Made by a program: the position numbers and the translations under genes. Positions 8,578 to 16,313 of a DNA stretch of 64,000 nt are shown here, piece by piece. The notes beneath the pieces are model-generated. The model had not been told where the DNA came from. It searched no databases and saw only the letters and a list, made by a program, of their open reading frames with translations. The first letter of the stretch is position 1, and each line of letters begins with the position of its first letter. The stretch comes from DLKC01 sp002478885 (GTDB lineage Bacteria > Bacteroidota > Bacteroidia > Chitinophagales > Chitinophagaceae). The stretch spans positions 2,728,001 through 2,792,000 of the forward strand of contig JAXLUI010000001.1 in the NCBI GenBank assembly GCA_046329585.1, read 5' to 3'.

Positions 8578-9138
8578 ATGAAAAAGATTTTAAACAGCAT
8601 TGGGTTAGTGGCAATGGCCGCCCTACTTTTTACTAACGTTTCGTATGCACAGGAGAAAAGTGTAATGGTGGGTGGAGCAGCCATGTTCCCTTCAAAGACC
8701 ATTGTTGAGAATGCAATGAATTCAAAAGACCATACCACATTGGTTGCCGCGGTAAAAGCTGCCGGGTTGGTAGAAACCTTGCAAGGCGACGGACCGTTTA
8801 CAGTATTTGCTCCAACAAATGAGGCTTTTGATAAATTACCTAAAGGCACTGTGGAGACTTTACTTAAGCCGGAAAATAAGCAAATGCTTAGCTCCATTCT
8901 TACATATCATGTTGTTGCATCAAAGCTCGACAGCAAAACCTTAATGGAATGGATCAAAAAAAATGGCGGTTCGTATACAGTTAAAACTGTTCAGGGTGGC
9001 GAAATAAAATTTTCGATTATGGGCAAAACACTAATGCTTACCGACGAAAAAGGTAATATGGCGCACGTAACCATAAAGGATGTCTATCAAAAGAACGGAG
9101 TTATTCATGTAATCGATACGGTGGTAATGCCCAAATAA
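8578..9138 (+). CDS. Secreted fasciclin (FAS1) domain protein
   Basis: A 186-residue protein. It begins with a signal peptide (MKKILNSIGLVAMAALLFTN to VSYAQ, cut after SYA). A single FAS1 domain follows with both hallmark boxes: H1 around GPFTVFAPTNEAFDKLP and H2 near the end (NGVIHVIDTVVMPK), plus the central SILTYHVV. FAS1 proteins mediate adhesion at the cell surface. An upstream in-frame ATG at 8524 is poor, because it would put 18 charged residues before the signal peptide. It is alone in its operon, with a palindromic repeat downstream. Confidence 0.9.
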   Translation: MKKILNSIGLVAMAALLFTNVSYAQEKSVMVGGAAMFPSKTIVENAMNSKDHTTLVAAVKAAGLVETLQGDGPFTVFAPTNEAFDKLPKGTVETLLKPENKQMLSSILTYHVVASKLDSKTLMEWIKKNGGSYTVKTVQGGEIKFSIMGKTLMLTDEKGNMAHVTIKDVYQKNGVIHVIDTVVMPK

Positions 9139-9229
9139 AACATAGTCATGCGTTTTAGGTGAAGACCGTTCCCTCCCCGGGCAGTTTTTTTGGAGTGTGA
9201 ACGGGCTGTTGGCACTTTGCCCGTCGCCT

Positions 9230-9348
9230 GTTGTGTCACTCACTTGTACGATATAACTTTGGGCGGCAAGCCGAAAAGTTTAATACAAGAGTTGAATTTA
9301 AACGGCCAGCAGCTCATAGCTTTCTTCGGTACAAGTGCGCGACGCAAC
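9230..9348. repeat. Dispersed palindromic repeat, locus 4 (paired, mixed types)
   Basis: L arm GTTGTGTCACTCACTTGTAC (9230-9249, second type) and R arm GTACAAGTGCGCGACGCAAC (9329-9348, first type). The inner nine bases of each arm are exact complements. The R flank ends in TTGGCCCAAAAAAATTTC. This fills most of the 377-nt gap 9139-9515. Confidence 0.85.
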
Positions 9349-9425
9349 AGCTGCCGATATTTATTCTTAAGCTTGGCCCAAAAAAATTTCTTCACATTCC
9401 TTAGCTTTCTTTTGGAATAAACCCC

Positions 9426-9434
9426 TACTTTTGC
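9426..9434 (+). promoter_or_regulatory. -7 box for rpmH
   Basis: TACTTTTGC matches TAnnTTTG and lies 82 nt before rpmH. The -33 region is only TTAG at the expected distance. Confidence 0.4.
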
Positions 9435-9515
9435 CGTCCTTTCACCGGAAAGCGGTAATGGTAGCTGTTTTCCTGAATGTTGAAATAAAATTATCGGGCA
9501 AGTAAAATATTAATT

Positions 9516-9671
9516 ATGAAACGTACATTTCAACCACACAGGCGTCGTCGTAAAACCGTTCATGGTTTTCGTAAGCGTATGGAAACTGCTAACGGCCGTA
9601 AGGTTTTGGCAAGTCGCCGCAAGAAAGGCCGTAAGAAGCTTACAGTTTCTGACGAGTTAAGATTGAAGTAA
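9516..9671 (+). CDS. rpmH: 50S ribosomal protein L34
   Basis: A 51-residue, very basic protein: MKRTFQPHRRRRKTVHGF, then RMETANGRKVLASRR and KGRKKLTVSDELRLK. This is the complete L34 sequence pattern of the large ribosomal subunit. The start follows directly from the invariant MKRTFQP. It is followed by a terminator hairpin and then by rnpA and yidD, the order found in most bacteria near dnaA and the origin, although dnaA is not visible here. Confidence 0.97.
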   Translation: MKRTFQPHRRRRKTVHGFRKRMETANGRKVLASRRKKGRKKLTVSDELRLK

Positions 9672-9706
9672 TACCGAATCGCAGCGCAAAAAATAAAATA
9701 ACTTTG

Positions 9707-9737
9707 AAGCCTCATCTTATTTTGATGGGGCTTTTTT
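9707..9737 (+). terminator. Intrinsic terminator between rpmH and rnpA
   Basis: A 10-bp stem (9707-9716 with 9724-9733, one G-T pair) with a 7-nt loop, followed by a T run. It ends six bases before the rnpA start. A TAACTTTG box at 9699-9706 could restart transcription just inside it. Confidence 0.75.
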
Positions 9738-9742
9738 ATTTC

Positions 9743-10150
9743 ATGGTAAAATATTCTTCATACGGAAAACACGAGAAACTGAAAGGCCACAAACTGATAA
9801 ATCAGCTTTTTGCAAAAGGCAGGTCATTCGCCATTCTTCCGTTTAAGGTATTTTATACGCAACCTAATGAAAAGCTCGATTCTAGGGTAAAGGCAGGTAT
9901 GGGGGTGAGCAAAAAATATTTCAGAAGGGCAGTGCACCGCAACAGGGTAAAACGGTTAATGCGCGAAGTTTATCGCACAGAAAAAAAACCTCTTTACGAT
10001 TTTGCGGAACAGCAGGACAAACAACTGGTTTTATTCATTCTTTACATTGATAAAACCTTACCCGACCTTAACCAGCTTAAAAACAAAATGCCATTTGTTA
10101 TTGCCAGGTTGATAAAACAATTGCATGAAACTGTTACTGAGGATACTTAG
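9743..10150 (+). CDS. rnpA: Ribonuclease P protein component
   Basis: A 135-residue protein that pairs with RNase P RNA to mature the 5' ends of tRNAs. The signature RNR motif region is clear: GVSKKYFRRAVHRNRVKRLM (RxxxHRNRxKR). The front part, YGKHEKLKGHKLINQLFAKG, matches family starts. I choose ATG 9743; an upstream TTG at 9704 would code through the terminator hairpin. Its 3' end overlaps yidD by 26 nt. Confidence 0.93.
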   Translation: MVKYSSYGKHEKLKGHKLINQLFAKGRSFAILPFKVFYTQPNEKLDSRVKAGMGVSKKYFRRAVHRNRVKRLMREVYRTEKKPLYDFAEQQDKQLVLFILYIDKTLPDLNQLKNKMPFVIARLIKQLHETVTEDT

Positions 10151-10355
10151 TTATCCGTTTATATTGTTGATTAGAATTTACCAATACGTTATCTCTCCGG
10201 CAATTGGCCCGAAGTGCAGGTTTACACCTACCTGCTCGCAGTACGGTATAGAAGCACTAAAAAAATACGGGCCTTTTAAAGGTGTGTGGCTTACATTAAA
10301 AAGAGTTGCACGGTGCCATCCTGCTGGAGGTAGTGGTTACGATCCTGTACCTTAG
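10125..10355 (+). CDS. yidD: Membrane protein insertion efficiency factor YidD
   Basis: A 76-residue protein with the diagnostic pattern IYQYVISPAIGPKCRFTPTC then SQYGIEALKKYG and ending RVARCHPAGGSGYDPVP. Three conserved cysteines are present. YidD helps YidC insert proteins into the inner membrane and attaches through an N-terminal amphipathic segment. It overlaps rnpA, so the two are co-translated; yidC itself is not in this window. Confidence 0.95.
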   Translation: MKLLLRILSYPFILLIRIYQYVISPAIGPKCRFTPTCSQYGIEALKKYGPFKGVWLTLKRVARCHPAGGSGYDPVP

Positions 10356-10431
10356 GCCTTCCTTAAAAATAAAAGGAACATCAGTTTAACCCAAATGTCC
10401 CTTACAATTCAAAAATAATTTTGCAAGCCTG

Positions 10432-11052
10432 TTACTGGTTTGGTGCCGGAGGGCCAACCGTAAGCTTCTCCAGTTTGCCAATTGTTTCCCTTACTTCACT
10501 AATACTGTAGAAGCGGTAAACTTCGGGATCTTCATCGCCAACTTTTGCGACAGAAGTCATACGGTGGTATGGCCCAACAATTTCAGCATTTATATTTGAA
10601 GTTATTTTAGAAGCTGTTCCGGGAAGAATAAAAAATGTTCTGTTGGCGGCACTGGTGTTTGCGCCGGTTACCATTTGCTTTAGAGAGTCGATATTATGCT
10701 TTAGTTCGTCCTGTGTCATAATGCGATTGGCTTCCTGTGGCGTTGAGTATTTCTGGTACCCTCCAATTATGGTATCTCTTGCCTTGGTATTTACAATATA
10801 GTAGCCGTCTTCAGGAATATCAACAGCCACCGTTTTGCCATCCATAAACGTTATATTGATGGTAACCTTGTCGCCGCTGTTGTAAGTAAATGTTTTGTCG
10901 ATATGACCGGTATTATCTTTGTTCACAACAGTCTTCGCCTCTTCATTTATCGCAGCACTATTATTTGCATACACGATTACTTTTTTCGTGTGCCCGCTGC
11001 ACGAAGCGAACAAAACAGCAATACCTAAAATGCCAAAAAAAACTGGTTTCAT
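10432..11052 (-). CDS. Putative lipoprotein, unknown function
   Basis: A 206-residue protein with a lipoprotein signal (MKPVFFGILGIAVLFASC, lipobox FASC with Cys18). The body holds a beta-rich region (FTYNSGDKVTINITFMDGKTV) and the segment GYYIVNTKARDTIIGGYQKY. I do not recognise the family. It likely sits on the outer membrane facing the periplasm. It lies downstream of sodA, separated by a terminator, so it seems to have its own promoter. I start at 11052; the in-frame Met at 11082 would put ten residues before the signal. Confidence 0.6.
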   Translation of the reverse strand: MKPVFFGILGIAVLFASCSGHTKKVIVYANNSAAINEEAKTVVNKDNTGHIDKTFTYNSGDKVTINITFMDGKTVAVDIPEDGYYIVNTKARDTIIGGYQKYSTPQEANRIMTQDELKHNIDSLKQMVTGANTSAANRTFFILPGTASKITSNINAEIVGPYHRMTSVAKVGDEDPEVYRFYSISEVRETIGKLEKLTVGPPAPNQ

Positions 11053-11071
11053 ATGCAATTGTATTTGTAAA

Positions 11072-11096
11072 AAGCCCCGCAATTACTGCGGGGCTT
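11072..11096 (-). terminator. Terminator after sodA
   Basis: A 9-bp stem AAGCCCCGC/GCGGGGCTT with a 7-nt loop (11081-11087). On the minus strand it is followed by TTTTTA. Confidence 0.8.
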
Positions 11097-11123
11097 CAAG
11101 ATAAGAAAGTTTACGAAAGAAAC

Positions 11124-11729
11124 TTATTTTGCAGCTGCATAACGTTCAGCAACCTTACTCCAATTTATCACGTCCCATATAGCACCAAGATAATCAGGTC
11201 TTCTATTTTGATATTTCAGGTAATACGCATGTTCCCAAACATCAACGCCAAGAATAGGGGCACCTTTTACTTCGGCAACATCCATCAGCGGGTTATCCTG
11301 ATTAGGCGTGGACGAAATTTCCAGTTTGCCATCTTTCACAATCAGCCATACCCAGCCACTGCCGAAACGGCCAACACCTGCTGCACCGAATTTTGTTTTA
11401 AAATCATTAAAACTTCCAAATGCCGCGCCGATCGCCTCTGCAAGCGCACCTGTTGGCTCACCGCCAGCATTGGGTGCAAGGCTCTCCCAAAAGAAAGTGT
11501 GGTTCCAATGGCCGCCACCATTGTTACGAACAGCCGGTGAAATAGCGCCTGCTGTTGCAACAAGCTCCTCCAGCGATTTGGTTTCGTTTGCTGTGCCGGC
11601 AATAGCATTGTTAAGGTTGGTAACATAAGCCTGGTGGTGTTTTCCATGGTGAATCTGCATGGTCAGCGTGTCAATATGCGGCTCCAGTGCATCATGTGCA
11701 TAAGGAAGCTCTGGTAATGTAAATGCCAT
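11124..11729 (-). CDS. sodA: Fe/Mn-type superoxide dismutase
   Basis: A 201-residue cytoplasmic enzyme that converts superoxide to hydrogen peroxide and oxygen. The four metal ligands are visible: the early His in TMQIHHGKHHQAYV, the second in GGGHWNHTFFWE, then Asp and His in DVWEHAYYLKYQNRRPDYL. The GGG before HWNH and the GGEPTG context lean to a manganese or cambialistic enzyme, but metal use cannot be fixed by reading. No signal peptide. A CAAAATTA sequence at 11770-11777 reads as a -7 box (TAATTTTG) on the minus strand, and a terminator follows the stop. Confidence 0.94.
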   Translation of the reverse strand: MAFTLPELPYAHDALEPHIDTLTMQIHHGKHHQAYVTNLNNAIAGTANETKSLEELVATAGAISPAVRNNGGGHWNHTFFWESLAPNAGGEPTGALAEAIGAAFGSFNDFKTKFGAAGVGRFGSGWVWLIVKDGKLEISSTPNQDNPLMDVAEVKGAPILGVDVWEHAYYLKYQNRRPDYLGAIWDVINWSKVAERYAAAK

Positions 11730-11878
11730 ACGATTTAAATTTTATTTGTTCAATTGTTAAGCAAGACAACAAAATTAATCATTCATGGTTCATAGCCGTC
11801 ACCTGTCCTGTTATTTGTTTCTGAAGTCGAAAAGAAATTCTTTTATATACCCTGCTTTTGAACAAGCATGTAACACCA

Positions 11879-11951
11879 GTTGCGTCGCACTCTTGTACTT
11901 AAAAACATTATGCACCAGTTAAGTTACTGCAGCTGAAGGGTGCGACGCAAC
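11879..11951. repeat. Dispersed palindromic repeat, locus 5 (paired, short loop)
   Basis: L arm GTTGCGTCGCACTCTTGTAC (11879-11898) and R arm GAAGGGTGCGACGCAAC (11935-11951), loop only 36 nt. Followed by GATGCCATT. Lies between sodA and modC. Confidence 0.85.
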
Positions 11952-12002
11952 AGTTGATGCCATTTTAAACCGCAGGCGGTAAGCTTGTGTTGTGGCATTA
12001 AG

Positions 12003-12878
12003 TTATCCTATTTTTTTAAATAAGGGATTAAAGGCTTTGGAAGAAAGTAATATTTTGTCGCCTGGCCCCAGGTTATCTACCTCATTTTCGGTGCCGATAA
12101 TTTTTACAATATTATTGCCTACCAACACAGAAACGACATATATGATGTCTTCTTTTTTTATACCAAGCACCTCGCCGGTGAATTGAAAACTGCCCGTGGC
12201 CGTGCTGTCGGAGAAAACATCTTCGGGCCTTCCCTTTCGTTGGATTGTTCCGTTTTCCAACACAAAAACTTTATCCGACACTTTGTATATCTCAGCAATA
12301 TCGTGGCTAACTAACATGGTAGTAAGGTTGAATTTGCGGTGCATTTGCAAAAGCTCATCCTGCAGTCTTTGCTGCATCTTATGGTCGAGTGCCGAAAGTG
12401 GCTCATCGAGCAACAGCAGCGCCGGCTTGCGCACAAGGGCACGGGCCAATGCAACACGCTGCTTTTGCCCCCCGGAAAGTGTGTCGCTTTTTCGGTCGCG
12501 CAATTGTTGCAAATCAAGAATGTCAAGCCATTCCTCGACGATCGCTTTATCGTCTTTCTTATTTAACCCAAAGCCGATGTTTTGTGCAACGCTCATGTTT
12601 GGGAACAATGCGTAGTCCTGGAACACAAAGCCGATGCTTCTTTTTTGAGGCGCAAGATCAATGCGCTGCTTTGCGTCGAACCAAATATTGTCGCCCATTT
12701 TAATAAAGCCATCGTCTGGCTTAAGCAAGCCGGCGAGCATGCGTAGCAAAGTTGTTTTCCCTGCGCCAGAAGGCCCATAGATTGTTACAAAGCTCCCCGT
12801 TGTAAAACTGCATTCCACTTCCAGGCTTATTTTGCCCTGTGCACTTTGCAGCGTTTTATGTAAGCTAACCTGTATCAA
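12003..12878 (-). CDS. modC: Molybdate ABC transporter ATPase ModC
   Basis: The 291-residue ATPase drives molybdate uptake. Motifs: Walker A GPSGAGKT (35-42), Q-loop FVFQDYALFPNM (Q87), signature LSGGQ (134-138), Walker B LLLLDEP (154-160), switch His192. A C-terminal TOBE-like segment (GEVLGIKKEDIIYVVSVLVG) supports the ModC assignment over other importers. It overlaps modB by 4 nt and is translationally coupled. No ModA is encoded in the operon. Confidence 0.88.
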   Translation of the reverse strand: MIQVSLHKTLQSAQGKISLEVECSFTTGSFVTIYGPSGAGKTTLLRMLAGLLKPDDGFIKMGDNIWFDAKQRIDLAPQKRSIGFVFQDYALFPNMSVAQNIGFGLNKKDDKAIVEEWLDILDLQQLRDRKSDTLSGGQKQRVALARALVRKPALLLLDEPLSALDHKMQQRLQDELLQMHRKFNLTTMLVSHDIAEIYKVSDKVFVLENGTIQRKGRPEDVFSDSTATGSFQFTGEVLGIKKEDIIYVVSVLVGNNIVKIIGTENEVDNLGPGDKILLSSKAFNPLFKKIG

Positions 12879-13558
12879 ATGAAACGCGCTTTCCTGAAAT
12901 TGTGATTGAATGTATATACCGCAAGCAATATCAAAAATGTAATGGAAAAAAGAATCATCGCATACATGTTTGCGTTGTCGTAATTCATCATTTCCACTTC
13001 ATCATAAATAGCGATGGATGCAACTTTTGTTTCGCCAGGAATATTCCCTCCTATCATCAGCACCACGCCAAACTCACCAACGGTATGCGCGAACGTGAGC
13101 ACCAATGCTGTAAGTACCGAAGGCTTTATATTTGGCAACAAAACACTCATTAGTGTTTTAAATGTTGACTTGCCCAGAGAGAATGATGCTTCCCTCATAG
13201 TTGGCGGAAGCGCTGAAAAACCCGATTGTAAAGGATAAACCATAAACGGCAAACTGTAAATAACCGATGAGATAACGAGACCGGCAAAAGAAAACACCAA
13301 ACGCACATCAAAATATTTATCAAGCAGGTTGCCGAATGCATGCGAAGGGCTAAATGCCAGCAGCAAATAAAAACCAAGCACCGAAGGTGGCAACACCAGG
13401 GGCATGCTTACAATCGCTTCTATTATAGCTTTACCCTTCCACTTTGTATAGGCCAGCCAATGAGCAAGGGGCACAGAAACCACAAACAATATTGCAGTTG
13501 TTATGAGCGCAAGCCTTGCCGTAAGCCATATGGGTTCAAGATCGATCATGCGGAACAA
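12875..13558 (-). CDS. modB: Molybdate ABC transporter permease ModB
   Basis: A 227-residue inner-membrane permease with about five membrane spans. The importer EAA-type loop is visible (MREASFSLGKSTFKTLMSVLLPNIKP), followed by the ModB-like stretch HTVGEFGVVLMIGGNIPGETKV, which is strongly typical of molybdate permeases. It overlaps the upstream TOBE gene by 23 nt and modC by 4 nt, so the three genes form one operon. Confidence 0.92.
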   Translation of the reverse strand: MFRMIDLEPIWLTARLALITTAILFVVSVPLAHWLAYTKWKGKAIIEAIVSMPLVLPPSVLGFYLLLAFSPSHAFGNLLDKYFDVRLVFSFAGLVISSVIYSLPFMVYPLQSGFSALPPTMREASFSLGKSTFKTLMSVLLPNIKPSVLTALVLTFAHTVGEFGVVLMIGGNIPGETKVASIAIYDEVEMMNYDNANMYAMILFSITFLILLAVYTFNHNFRKARFI

Positions 13559-13952
13559 TGCTTATTTCGTTTGTTTTCACAAGCCCGGTAACACTATCGC
13601 CGGTCTTTATTTCAAGTGTATTTACTGCGTTTAAGGTAATGATAGAACTGATTTCAGCACCCGCATAATCGAGCAAAACTTTTGCAAGCAGCTTGCCTCT
13701 CTCAATCGCTTTCACAATGCAGCCGAATTTATTTTGAACGCTTATTTGTCCATGAAAATCTTTGGCAATAATCACCTCAGTTTCTTTAAACAGCATACTT
13801 ACCTCACCCCCTTCAAATAAGAAAGCGGACGCCGGCGAATCGATAACGATGGCAGAAACAAGATCGCTTGGTTTTATCGTTGGCCGTATTCTGACCAGTG
13901 ATAAATTACCTTCCGTGGCTATTGCTGCAATCGTTCCTGCAAGTGTATTCAT
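13536..13952 (-). CDS. Molybdate-binding TOBE (Mop) domain protein
   Basis: A 138-residue soluble protein built of two TOBE/Mop-like units, each about 65 residues (VRIRPTIKPSDLVSAIVIDS and the C-terminal SSIITLNAVNTLEIKTGDSV). Molbindin-type proteins of this fold store or sense molybdate or tungstate in the cytoplasm. It is the first gene of the modBC operon, in the place where modA often sits. Hence it could buffer oxyanion or regulate the transporter, which is inference. No HTH domain is present, so it is not ModE. Confidence 0.75.
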   Translation of the reverse strand: MNTLAGTIAAIATEGNLSLVRIRPTIKPSDLVSAIVIDSPASAFLFEGGEVSMLFKETEVIIAKDFHGQISVQNKFGCIVKAIERGKLLAKVLLDYAGAEISSIITLNAVNTLEIKTGDSVTGLVKTNEISIVPHDRS

Positions 13953-14061
13953 GCAATGTTTGTAAGGATAAATGTATTTGAAAAAAAATTTCTCTTCCCA
14001 TTTTTAATTTGTTGATCACTGAAAATTTTTGGTCCATACTTTTGTTCTTTGTGCAGCTGCC

Positions 14062-14162
14062 GTTGCGTCGCACTCTTGTGCATTGATAGCTTACGCAGCA
14101 ATAAAAATACGTCAGGCTTTTTTGCCGATCTGTGTTGCAGGCGCACAAGAGTGCGACGCAAG
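14062..14162. repeat. Dispersed palindromic repeat, locus 6 (paired, near perfect)
   Basis: L arm GTTGCGTCGCACTCTTGTGC (14062-14081) and R arm GCACAAGAGTGCGACGCAAG (14143-14162): 19 of 20 bases pair. Both inner ends carry TGC/GCA instead of the usual TAC/GTA, a paired change. Left flank AAAATTTTTGGTCC. This fills the 319-nt gap 13953-14271. Confidence 0.88.
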
Positions 14163-14271
14163 AAAAGTTTATGAAAGTTTAAAAGCCTGGCCAATGACAT
14201 TTATTATCACAAAATCTTTGCACAAATACGTATAGATAAAATTAACTTTATAAAGAACAATAATAAAACCT

Positions 14272-15054
14272 ATGGCAAACGACACGAAAGACCCCTATGT
14301 AAAAGTTGAGCGGGAGCATGGCATTGCAACGATATCTTTTTTTCACCCACAAAGCAATTCGTTGCCCGCCGGTATTCTTGAAGAGTTGGCGCACGAAATA
14401 CATACTGAAGGACTAAACCCTGCATCAAAACTGATTGTACTTCGCTCTTCGGGCGAGAAAGCTTTTTGTGCGGGTGCATCGTTCGATGAACTTGCCGCAA
14501 TAGAAAACGAAGCGGAAGGTTTAAGGTTTTTCAGCGGTTTTGCAAATGTGATCAACGCCATGCGGAAGACACCAAAATTTGTTATTGCACGTATACACGG
14601 AAAGTGCATTGGCGGCGGCGTTGGCCTTGCAGCTGCTGCGGATTACGCTATAGCGGCAGAAGGCGCCGATATTAAACTTAGTGAACTCGCAGTGGGCATC
14701 GGCCCCTTTGTTGTTGGCCCCGCCGTAGAAAGAAAAATCGGCAGCTCAGCTTTCTCTCAACTATCGATAGACGCATCTATGTGGCGGCCTGCTGACTGGG
14801 CGAGAAGAAAAGGTTTATACGCAGAATTACACAGCGATACAGAAGGCATGGATGATAGTATAGCAAGACTATCCACCTCCTTATCAAACACTAACCCCGA
14901 TGCAATGCGGGAATTGAAAAAAGTTTTATGGCATGGCACCGAACATTGGGATGAATTGCTGAAAGAACGTGCAGCTATCAGCGGCAGACTTGTGCTGAGC
15001 AGTTATACAAAGGAATTTATCGCCAGGTTTAAAGACAAAGCAAAAGTGTCTTAA
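14272..15054 (+). CDS. Enoyl-CoA hydratase/isomerase (crotonase) family protein
   Basis: A 260-residue protein with the crotonase fold: the oxyanion-hole motifs CAGASFDEL and HGKCIGGGVGLAAAADY, then LSELAVGIGPFVVGP, where the Glu sits at the place of a catalytic glutamate. Such enzymes act on acyl-CoA thioesters (hydration, isomerisation or cleavage). The substrate is not evident; the sequence is close in style to methylglutaconyl-CoA hydratase-type members of Bacteroidota. It stands alone, and the stop codon overlaps by 4 nt the end of the convergent gene. Confidence 0.85.
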   Translation: MANDTKDPYVKVEREHGIATISFFHPQSNSLPAGILEELAHEIHTEGLNPASKLIVLRSSGEKAFCAGASFDELAAIENEAEGLRFFSGFANVINAMRKTPKFVIARIHGKCIGGGVGLAAAADYAIAAEGADIKLSELAVGIGPFVVGPAVERKIGSSAFSQLSIDASMWRPADWARRKGLYAELHSDTEGMDDSIARLSTSLSNTNPDAMRELKKVLWHGTEHWDELLKERAAISGRLVLSSYTKEFIARFKDKAKVS

Positions 15055-15584
15055 TCATAACCCTCACTTATAGAAACACTCATGGATTCGATTTTGTTCA
15101 TAAAAAGATGAAAGAGTATAGTGTTGCCTGAATTATCACCAAATAAAAAAATTGTTGTTCTTGTTTTACTCCTAACCGTATAATCATTCTCGTAATCTGG
15201 AACAATCCAGATCGTATAGCCTTCGTAAGTGTTAATGATCTTGAGTTTGTCATCCCCGATTGTAATACCTGATTTGGTTTTTAAAGATGAATCAGATGAA
15301 CTCACCTCCCGTAGGGTGACATCATATTTTTTTTCATCGGCATAATCGCGACTGAATACGAGTTTAAAGTTGATGCCATTAATGCGTGTGGCGATTGTAT
15401 CGAAATTCCAGTCGTCTTTTAGAATGTTATTCAATTTAAGAGGCGCTCCCGCAAGCTTTTCAACATCAACGAGCTTCATGCCTATTTTTAAGTTACCAAT
15501 GCCATTCATGGTTACGCCAACGCTGGTCTGCGATTTGGTGTGAAGCGAAATACAAAGCAAGAAAAGAAAGGAAAAAAGTTTCAT
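15051..15584 (-). CDS. Secreted protein of unknown function
   Basis: A 177-residue protein with a signal peptide (MKLFSFLFLLCISLHTKSQ). The mature part begins with GVTMNGIGNLKIGMKLVDVE, a motif resembling the repeats of small periplasmic SmpA/BamE-like or PepSY-like proteins (GxIxxGMxxxEVExxxG) followed by beta strands. I cannot assign a family firmly. It converges on the crotonase gene with a 4-nt overlap of ends and is divergent from the glycosylase gene (27-nt gap). Confidence 0.6.
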   Translation of the reverse strand: MKLFSFLFLLCISLHTKSQTSVGVTMNGIGNLKIGMKLVDVEKLAGAPLKLNNILKDDWNFDTIATRINGINFKLVFSRDYADEKKYDVTLREVSSSDSSLKTKSGITIGDDKLKIINTYEGYTIWIVPDYENDYTVRSKTRTTIFLFGDNSGNTILFHLFMNKIESMSVSISEGYD

Positions 15585-15611
15585 CTTTATTCGACTAGAT
15601 TTATTGTTTGA

Positions 15612-16241
15612 ATGATCAACAGTTTTAACAAAGATAATTTTATTTACTACTGCGACTTGCTTGCAGAACGGGATAGCGACCTAAAGCAAATCATTACCCA
15701 CCATGGCTATCCTCCATTCTGGAGCAGAAGTGCAGAATTCGCAACCTTGGTTTATATCATCCTCGAGCAACAGGTTTCGCTTGCTTCTGCAAAAGCTGCT
15801 TACTTAAAACTGGAAGCTGCTCTTGGAAACATAACCCCTGAAAAAGTGTTGCAGCTAAGTGATGATGAAATGAAAGCATGCTATTTCAGCAGGCAGAAAA
15901 TAATTTATGCAAGGCATCTTGCGCAAACAATCAGTCAAAATGAATTATCGCTTTATCATTTAGAAAGCCTGCCTGATGAAGATGTTGGCGTTTCACTAAA
16001 AAAAATAAAGGGAATCGGCAGCTGGACCGTTGATGTTTATTTAATGATGGCGCTGCATCGCAGCGACTGCTTTCCAACCGGGGACATTGCTTTAATCAAA
16101 AGTATAAAAGAAGTAAAAGCGTTGCCTGCAGGTGTATCCAAAGACGAGATATTGCTGGTAGCTGAAGCATGGCGCCCATACAGAACCATCGCTGCTTATT
16201 TATTGTGGCATGCTTACCTGAGCAAACGAAAAAAGGCCTGA
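15612..16241 (+). CDS. DNA-3-methyladenine glycosylase II family (AlkA-like, HhH-GPD)
   Basis: A 209-residue base-excision repair enzyme. The helix-hairpin-helix is LKKIKGIGSWTVDVYLMM and the catalytic Asp follows in FPTGDIALIK. The region FATLVYIILEQQVSLASAKA matches the AlkA core that inserts into DNA. It removes alkylated purines from DNA. It lacks the N-terminal AlkA domain of E. coli, as in many short bacterial homologues. A repeat R arm follows its stop. Confidence 0.9.
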   Translation: MINSFNKDNFIYYCDLLAERDSDLKQIITHHGYPPFWSRSAEFATLVYIILEQQVSLASAKAAYLKLEAALGNITPEKVLQLSDDEMKACYFSRQKIIYARHLAQTISQNELSLYHLESLPDEDVGVSLKKIKGIGSWTVDVYLMMALHRSDCFPTGDIALIKSIKEVKALPAGVSKDEILLVAEAWRPYRTIAAYLLWHAYLSKRKKA

Positions 16242-16257
16242 TGAATAAGGTTATGCT

Positions 16258-16277
16258 GTACAAGTGAGTGACACAAC
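16258..16277. repeat. Dispersed palindromic repeat, locus 7 (single R arm, second type)
   Basis: GTACAAGTGAGTGACACAAC, followed by GAAGCTGAG and then CAGCCGGCTTT. It lies between convergent genes. Confidence 0.75.
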
Positions 16278-16313
16278 GAAGCTGAGTAAGTTTACACAGC
16301 CGGCTTTATAATG

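Noticed and set aside
10890..11540. Long plus-strand frame of 216 codons
   Set aside because: It lies opposite the lipoprotein, terminator and sodA genes, which have clear family matches.
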